Origin: an uncultured Collinsella sp.
GTDB lineage: Bacteria > Actinomycetota > Coriobacteriia > Coriobacteriales > Coriobacteriaceae
Direction: 5' to 3'
NCBI GenBank assembly: GCA_900541885.1
Contig: UQKW01000021.1
Coordinates: 1 to 35,454, forward strand
Length of the DNA: 35,454 bases
Shown piece after piece: positions 31,803 to 35,454 of this stretch. Position numbers and translations under genes: made by a program. The notes beneath the pieces were generated by a model. The model saw nothing but the letters and a program-made list of their open reading frames with translations. It was not told the DNA's origin and searched no databases. Positions within the stretch are counted from its first letter, which is position 1, and each line of letters starts with the position of its first letter.

Positions 31803-31990
31803 ATCAATAAAGCGCCTATTTCGGCGAAAAATAGCTGTTTACCTGCCTAGAAACAATTTGAGCGGTATACAATAACCGTAACTGTTTCATCCTTAGCGGG
31901 ATGCCGCATGATGGATATTACCTGCCATCGTGAGGTGTGTCGGTCGCGCACGGCGCGTTAGATGCTCGTGCTCGGTTTGAGGAGGCTGCT

Positions 31991-32329
31991 ATGGCGGGCA
32001 AGGGTCGTGCGAGTGTCAACGATATGAAGCGTGTCGAGGTGCTGGTGTTGATGGAGATCGACCAGCAAACCGAAGACAATGGCGGGCCGTATGGTTTCTC
32101 GCGCAAAACGCTTGCCGAGCGCGTGGGGGTTTCGCCGTATCGTGCCCGCGCCGCAATCGATCGCTTGGATTCCGAAGGCATGATTGATGTCGTCTCGCGT
32201 TATAGCGACGACGGCGGTCAGCTTGCAAATGGCATTTGCCTCACCGAACGTGGCGAGTGGTATCTTGAGGGCGTCCGTACCGGCATGCTCGTTCAAGAAA
32301 TGCTTGAGGACGAGGTTTCTGATCGATAG
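31991..32329 (+). CDS. Small winged-helix protein
   Basis: A 112-residue protein. Residues 15-75 look like a winged helix: KRVEVLVLMEIDQQT, then GFSRKTLAERVGVSPYRARA as the recognition part, IDRLDSEGMIDVVSRY, and a wing-like LTERGEWYLEGV. This resembles MarR/PadR-size DNA-binding proteins, but I recognise no specific family. GAGGAGG lies 5 bases before the ATG at 31991; an earlier in-frame GTG lacks a site. It lies upstream of pyrG, separated by a terminator, so control of pyrG is only a possibility. Confidence 0.75.
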   Translation: MAGKGRASVNDMKRVEVLVLMEIDQQTEDNGGPYGFSRKTLAERVGVSPYRARAAIDRLDSEGMIDVVSRYSDDGGQLANGICLTERGEWYLEGVRTGMLVQEMLEDEVSDR

Positions 32330-32353
32330 CAGCATGTAACCCTTGCCATAGCG

Positions 32354-32385
32354 ACGCCGCCTGGGAAACCGGGCGGCGTTTTGTT
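32354..32385 (+). terminator. Terminator between the winged-helix gene and pyrG
   Basis: ACGCCGCC (32354-32361) pairs with GGCGGCGT (32372-32379), followed by TTTTG and TTTC. Confidence 0.85.
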
Positions 32386-32420
32386 TCAAGATTGAGAAAT
32401 GCAATCTCACGCGAGAAAAA

Positions 32421-32449
32421 TTGCGAACGGTCCGCGGCGCGAGTATTAC
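32421..32449 (+). promoter_or_regulatory. Candidate pyrG promoter
   Basis: TTGCGA (32421-32426) and TATTAC (32444-32449) with a 17-base spacer, 58 bases before the pyrG start. I see no C- or G-run at the presumed start and no leader hairpin, so the known Bacillus pyrG attenuation is not evident. Confidence 0.5.
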
Positions 32450-32507
32450 AATGAAGACCCGTAAGATGTGGATAAACAACTTCTACGGGAAGCGCAGGTA
32501 ACTCAAT

Positions 32508-34169
32508 ATGACCAAGCATGTGTTCGTAACCGGTGGCGTGGTTTCGTCTCTGGGCAAGGGTATCACCGCGGCCTCGCTGGGCCGTCTGCTCAAGTCGCGT
32601 GGCTACAAAGTAACGATGCAGAAGGCTGATCCGTATCTGAACGTCGACCCCGGTACCATGAGCCCCTTCCAGCATGGTGAGGTCTTCGTTACCGAGGATG
32701 GTTACGAGTCCGACCTGGACCTGGGTCATTACGAGCGCTTTATTGATGAGAACCTGACCCGCGATTCCAACTTTACGACCGGCGCCATCTATAAGAGCTT
32801 GATCGCCCGCGAGCGTCGCGGCGACTTTTTGGGCGGTACCGTGCAGGTGATTCCTCACGTCACCAATGCCATTAAGGACAAGTTCCGCCGCATCGAGGAG
32901 CAGACCGGCTCCGATGTAGTCATCACCGAGCTGGGCGGCACGATCGGCGACATCGAGTCCCAACCGTTTGTCGAGGCCATCCGTCAGTACCGCAAGGAGG
33001 CCGGCCCCGAGAACGTCTGCTACATCCACGTGTCGCTTGTTCCCTATATCGCCGCCGCCCACGAGGTCAAGACCAAGCCGACGCAGCACTCCGTCAAGGA
33101 GCTCCGCAGCTTTGGTATCCAGCCCGATATTATCGTTCTGCGCTCCGACCACCATATCGATGATGCCATCCGCGGCAAGATTGCAAGCTTCTGCGACGTC
33201 GACACCGACTGTGTCTTTACCAACGAGGACTGCGCGAGCATCTACGATGTTCCGCAGCTGCTCGCCGAGCAGGACTTTGACCTGCGCATTTGCGAGCGTC
33301 TGGGTCTTGACCCGCGTGAGCGCGACATGAGTCAGTGGAACGAGTTCCTGCGCAAGCAGAACCATGCCAACCAGCACGCCGACAAGGTGAAGATCGCCGT
33401 CGTGGGCAAGTATACGCAGCTGCCCGATGCCTACCTGTCGGTTATCGAGGCCCTGCACCATGCGGGCGTCTTCTACGATCGCCACGTTGATGTACAGCTG
33501 GTCGATGGCGAGAGCCTCGACGAGCAGAACGTCTCCGAGGTCCTGGGTGACGCCTCGGGCATCCTGGTCCCTGGCGGCTTTGGCAAGCGCGCCCTGGAGG
33601 GCAAGATCCTCGCGGCCGAGTTTGCCCGTGAGCACAAGATTCCGTATCTGGGCATTTGCCTGGGTATGCAGGTGGCCGTGTGCGAATTTGCGCGCAATGT
33701 CGTCGGCCTTGCCGGCGCCAGCTCCTCTGAGTTCGATCCGGATGGCCCGTATAGTGTCATCGATCTGATGAGCTCGCAGGAGGACGTGACCGAGAAGGGC
33801 GGCACCATGCGCCTGGGCGCCTATCCGTGCAAGCTCGCCGCCGATACCCTTGCTCGCGAGGCATATGGCGAGGAGCTCGTCTACGAGCGTCACCGTCACC
33901 GCTTTGAGTTCAACAACGCCTTCCGTGACCAGCTCGAGGACGCCGGTTTGGTTATCTCGGGTCTGTCGCCCGACGAGCGCCTGGTCGAGATGGTCGAGCT
34001 GCCGCGCGACGTGCATCCGTGGTATGTGGCAACCCAGGCTCATCCCGAGTTCAAGAGCCGCCCGACCAACCCGCAGCCGCTGTTCCGCGAGTTCGTGCGC
34101 GCTTCGATCGGCCAGCACGAGGGTGTCGACCGTCTGCAGGTGACGCCCATGAACCTCGCTACGGACTAA
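32508..34169 (+). CDS. pyrG: CTP synthase
   Basis: A 553-residue enzyme making CTP from UTP, ATP and glutamine. The N-terminal amidoligase domain begins KHVFVTGGVVSSLGKGITAA (P-loop), with GTMSPFQHGEVFVTEDG and GGTIGDIESQPF; the C-terminal class I glutaminase domain has the nucleophile Cys384 in GICLGMQ and the His/Glu pair in ATQAHPEFKSRP. Length is standard. The stop is 2 bases before the GTG of the recombinase gene, so the two are on one transcript. Confidence 0.98.
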   Translation: MTKHVFVTGGVVSSLGKGITAASLGRLLKSRGYKVTMQKADPYLNVDPGTMSPFQHGEVFVTEDGYESDLDLGHYERFIDENLTRDSNFTTGAIYKSLIARERRGDFLGGTVQVIPHVTNAIKDKFRRIEEQTGSDVVITELGGTIGDIESQPFVEAIRQYRKEAGPENVCYIHVSLVPYIAAAHEVKTKPTQHSVKELRSFGIQPDIIVLRSDHHIDDAIRGKIASFCDVDTDCVFTNEDCASIYDVPQLLAEQDFDLRICERLGLDPRERDMSQWNEFLRKQNHANQHADKVKIAVVGKYTQLPDAYLSVIEALHHAGVFYDRHVDVQLVDGESLDEQNVSEVLGDASGILVPGGFGKRALEGKILAAEFAREHKIPYLGICLGMQVAVCEFARNVVGLAGASSSEFDPDGPYSVIDLMSSQEDVTEKGGTMRLGAYPCKLAADTLAREAYGEELVYERHRHRFEFNNAFRDQLEDAGLVISGLSPDERLVEMVELPRDVHPWYVATQAHPEFKSRPTNPQPLFREFVRASIGQHEGVDRLQVTPMNLATD

Positions 34170-34171
34170 GG

Positions 34172-35113
34172 GTGCCGGCGAATAAGGAACATACCGAAGC
34201 TACTCCCTCGTCGCTCGCCGTGGTGGCGGGGGAGTATCTCGATTACCTCGCGGTCGAGCGGGGTTTGGCGCGCAACACGATTGCGGCCTATCGTCGTGAC
34301 CTGACGACGTACTGCGCCTATCTGGAGCGGGCGGGTATTGTGTCTTTTGAAGAGGTGACCCGTCAGGTCGTGGAGGGCTTTGTTGCCGACCGTCGCGATG
34401 GGGGCTATTCCGATGCCTCGGTGGAGCGTGCGCTTGCGGCCGTGAAGGGCCTGCATGCCTTTTTGGTGCGCGATGGGGCTGTGGCCCAAAATCCAACGGC
34501 GGCGTTGCGCCTGCCTAAAAAGGCTGAGCGTTTGCCGGAGTATCTATCGGTGGAGGATGTCTCGGCGCTGCTCGATCAAGACTTCCCCGAGGGCGAGATG
34601 GGCTTGCGCGACCATGCCATCTTGGAAGTGCTCTACGGATGCGGTTTACGTGTGAGCGAGTTGGTGGGGCTCGATGTGGGCGATATCCATATCGACGATG
34701 GCTTTGTGCTCGTTCGCGGTAAGGGCTCAAAGGAACGCCTGTCACCGCTGGTGGGAAGCGCGGCGCGAGCTCTGACGCTCTATGTAACTGAGGGGCGTTC
34801 TCGCTTGGCGGCCCATGCCCGCGGAACCGAGACCTCGGCGGTCTTTTTAAATAAGAACGGCCGCCGTCTGTCGCGCCAGGGCATTCATGCCATCTGTGAG
34901 CGCTACGGGCGCCAGGTGGGGCTGGTGGGACTCCATCCCCACACGCTGCGTCACTCCTTTGCCACCCATATGCTTGCGGGCGGCGCAGACCTCCGTGTGC
35001 TACAGGAGATCTTGGGACATGCCGATATATCGACCACGCAGGTCTACACGCATGTCGACCGAACGCAACTGACCGAGGTCTATCTGGCGGCGCATCCGCT
35101 AGCACATCGCTAG
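34172..35113 (+). CDS. xerD: XerD-type tyrosine recombinase
   Basis: A 313-residue site-specific recombinase, presumably for chromosome dimer resolution. The N-terminal SAM-like DNA-binding domain covers about residues 17-105 (YLDYLAVERGLARNTIAAYR). The catalytic set is complete: R160 (YGCGLRVSEL), a lysine in GKGSKER, H257 and R260 (HPHTLRHSF), H283 (LGHADISTTQ) and Y292. Start at the GTG at 34172, right after the pyrG stop; longer versions would run inside pyrG in another frame. No integrase-like features or attachment sites are nearby, so this is the housekeeping enzyme rather than a mobile-element integrase. Confidence 0.92.
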   Translation: MPANKEHTEATPSSLAVVAGEYLDYLAVERGLARNTIAAYRRDLTTYCAYLERAGIVSFEEVTRQVVEGFVADRRDGGYSDASVERALAAVKGLHAFLVRDGAVAQNPTAALRLPKKAERLPEYLSVEDVSALLDQDFPEGEMGLRDHAILEVLYGCGLRVSELVGLDVGDIHIDDGFVLVRGKGSKERLSPLVGSAARALTLYVTEGRSRLAAHARGTETSAVFLNKNGRRLSRQGIHAICERYGRQVGLVGLHPHTLRHSFATHMLAGGADLRVLQEILGHADISTTQVYTHVDRTQLTEVYLAAHPLAHR

Positions 35114-35144
35114 CACCTCGCTGACCTGCATATTTATAAATATT

Positions 35145-35216
35145 AAATGGGACGGGCCCCAGATTGCCGAGACGCACTTTTGCGCGCATGGGCAATCTGG
35201 GGCCCGTCCCATTTTT
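35145..35216 (+). terminator. Long inverted repeat 7, doubling as xerD terminator
   Basis: Perfect 24-bp arms (35145-35168 with 35191-35214) around 22 bases that hold CGCA/TGCG. The right arm runs into ATTTTTC, giving a very strong terminator. Just upstream is the 14-bp AT palindrome ATATTTATAAATAT (35130-35143). Confidence 0.88.
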
Positions 35217-35454
35217 CGCCAGACACCGACGCGGTGGTGGGCCGTGTGTACCGTGGGCGGGGGAGTTTGGGGGCGATGTGAACGGCGTGTAAAGGGACGT
35301 AAAAATCGCCTCAAGGTCAACTTGAAGGTTGAGGTTCGCGGGCGTGGTTCTACAGGTGGCATCCCGCTGTTGCTGTAAACACAACATATTGTGTTTTCGA
35401 ACATATGCTTGGGGGTGTTTTGCAATATATGGTGGGTGGAGTAGTGGGGCGGGG
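35217..35454. other. Non-coding end of the window with an AT-rich dyad
   Basis: No gene that I can support. AAACACAA (35377-35384) and TTGTGTTT (35389-35396) form an 8-bp dyad, followed by AT-rich sequence and GGTGGG near the end, so this is probably the promoter region of a gene beyond the window. Confidence 0.4.

Noticed and set aside
34019..34171. N-terminal extension of the xerD frame inside pyrG
   Set aside because: The extra 51 residues are proline/arginine-rich shadow translation of pyrG, and XerD homologues begin near the GTG at 34172.
35398..35411. LexA/SOS box CGAACATATGCTTG
   Set aside because: Only the left half fits CGAAC-N4-GTTCG; the right half has two mismatches and no SOS gene is in view.
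35099..35425. Minus-strand open frame across the xerD terminator
   Set aside because: It translates both arms of the inverted repeat, has no ribosome site and no family resemblance.

Overview
The window reads as a chromosome segment of a GC-rich anaerobic gut actinobacterium of the class Coriobacteriia, most likely Collinsella or a close relative. This is inferred from gene content (acetate fermentation, an arginine deiminase pathway, galactofuranose synthesis, Xse/Hit/Rnd housekeeping), Gram-positive-style AGGAGG ribosome sites and codon use. No rRNA or other taxonomic marker is present. I see no transposase, phage gene, CRISPR array or tRNA.

Layout. Positions 43-2283 (minus): a secreted C69 dipeptidase that stops early, a 30-residue membrane protein not previously called by length-limited gene finding, and a lipid kinase. 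Positions 2382-6684 (plus): ribonuclease D, a membrane zinc peptidase, both exonuclease VII subunits and a HIT hydrolase. Positions 6726-8896: a LysR regulator and an MFS transporter with lower GC than the rest. Positions 9017-12871: two tandem acetate kinases (one divergent at conserved residues), convergent with phosphate acetyltransferase; together they form the acetyl-CoA to acetate ATP-yielding route. Positions 13103-15329: UDP-galactopyranose mutase overlapping a family 2 glycosyltransferase. Positions 15705-22042 (minus): an Ntn-type P1 peptidase, Maf, a DJ-1/PfpI protein, an RlmD-type rRNA methyltransferase and a polyphosphate kinase with a long Ala/Pro/Glu tail.

Positions 22082-29652 are the most notable part: an arginine deiminase island. 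Two arcA copies are identical over 1267 bp, separated by an aminotransferase gene; the second copy leads into ornithine carbamoyltransferase and a YfcC/DcuC-type transporter in the place of an arginine/ornithine exchanger. No carbamate kinase is in the window. Both arcA upstream regions have diverged, yet both keep the same layout: tandem ARG-box-like sites with a 21-bp period, then a pair of direct repeats (9-mer, 12-bp gap, 9-mer) fitting the LytTR response-regulator consensus at a fixed distance from the -10, then a leader hairpin kept by different bases. This suggests dual control by ArgR and a LytTR regulator.

Positions 30253-35113 (plus): a DUF1846 protein, a small winged-helix protein, CTP synthase and a XerD-type recombinase.

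A second theme is a set of long inverted repeats in the gaps (arms of 15 to 36 bp, mostly perfect, most with a smaller hairpin nested inside). Arm sequences are unrelated between elements. Several lie between convergent genes or just after a gene, and some end in a T-run, so they may act as terminators, but their length and perfection are far beyond what a terminator needs.
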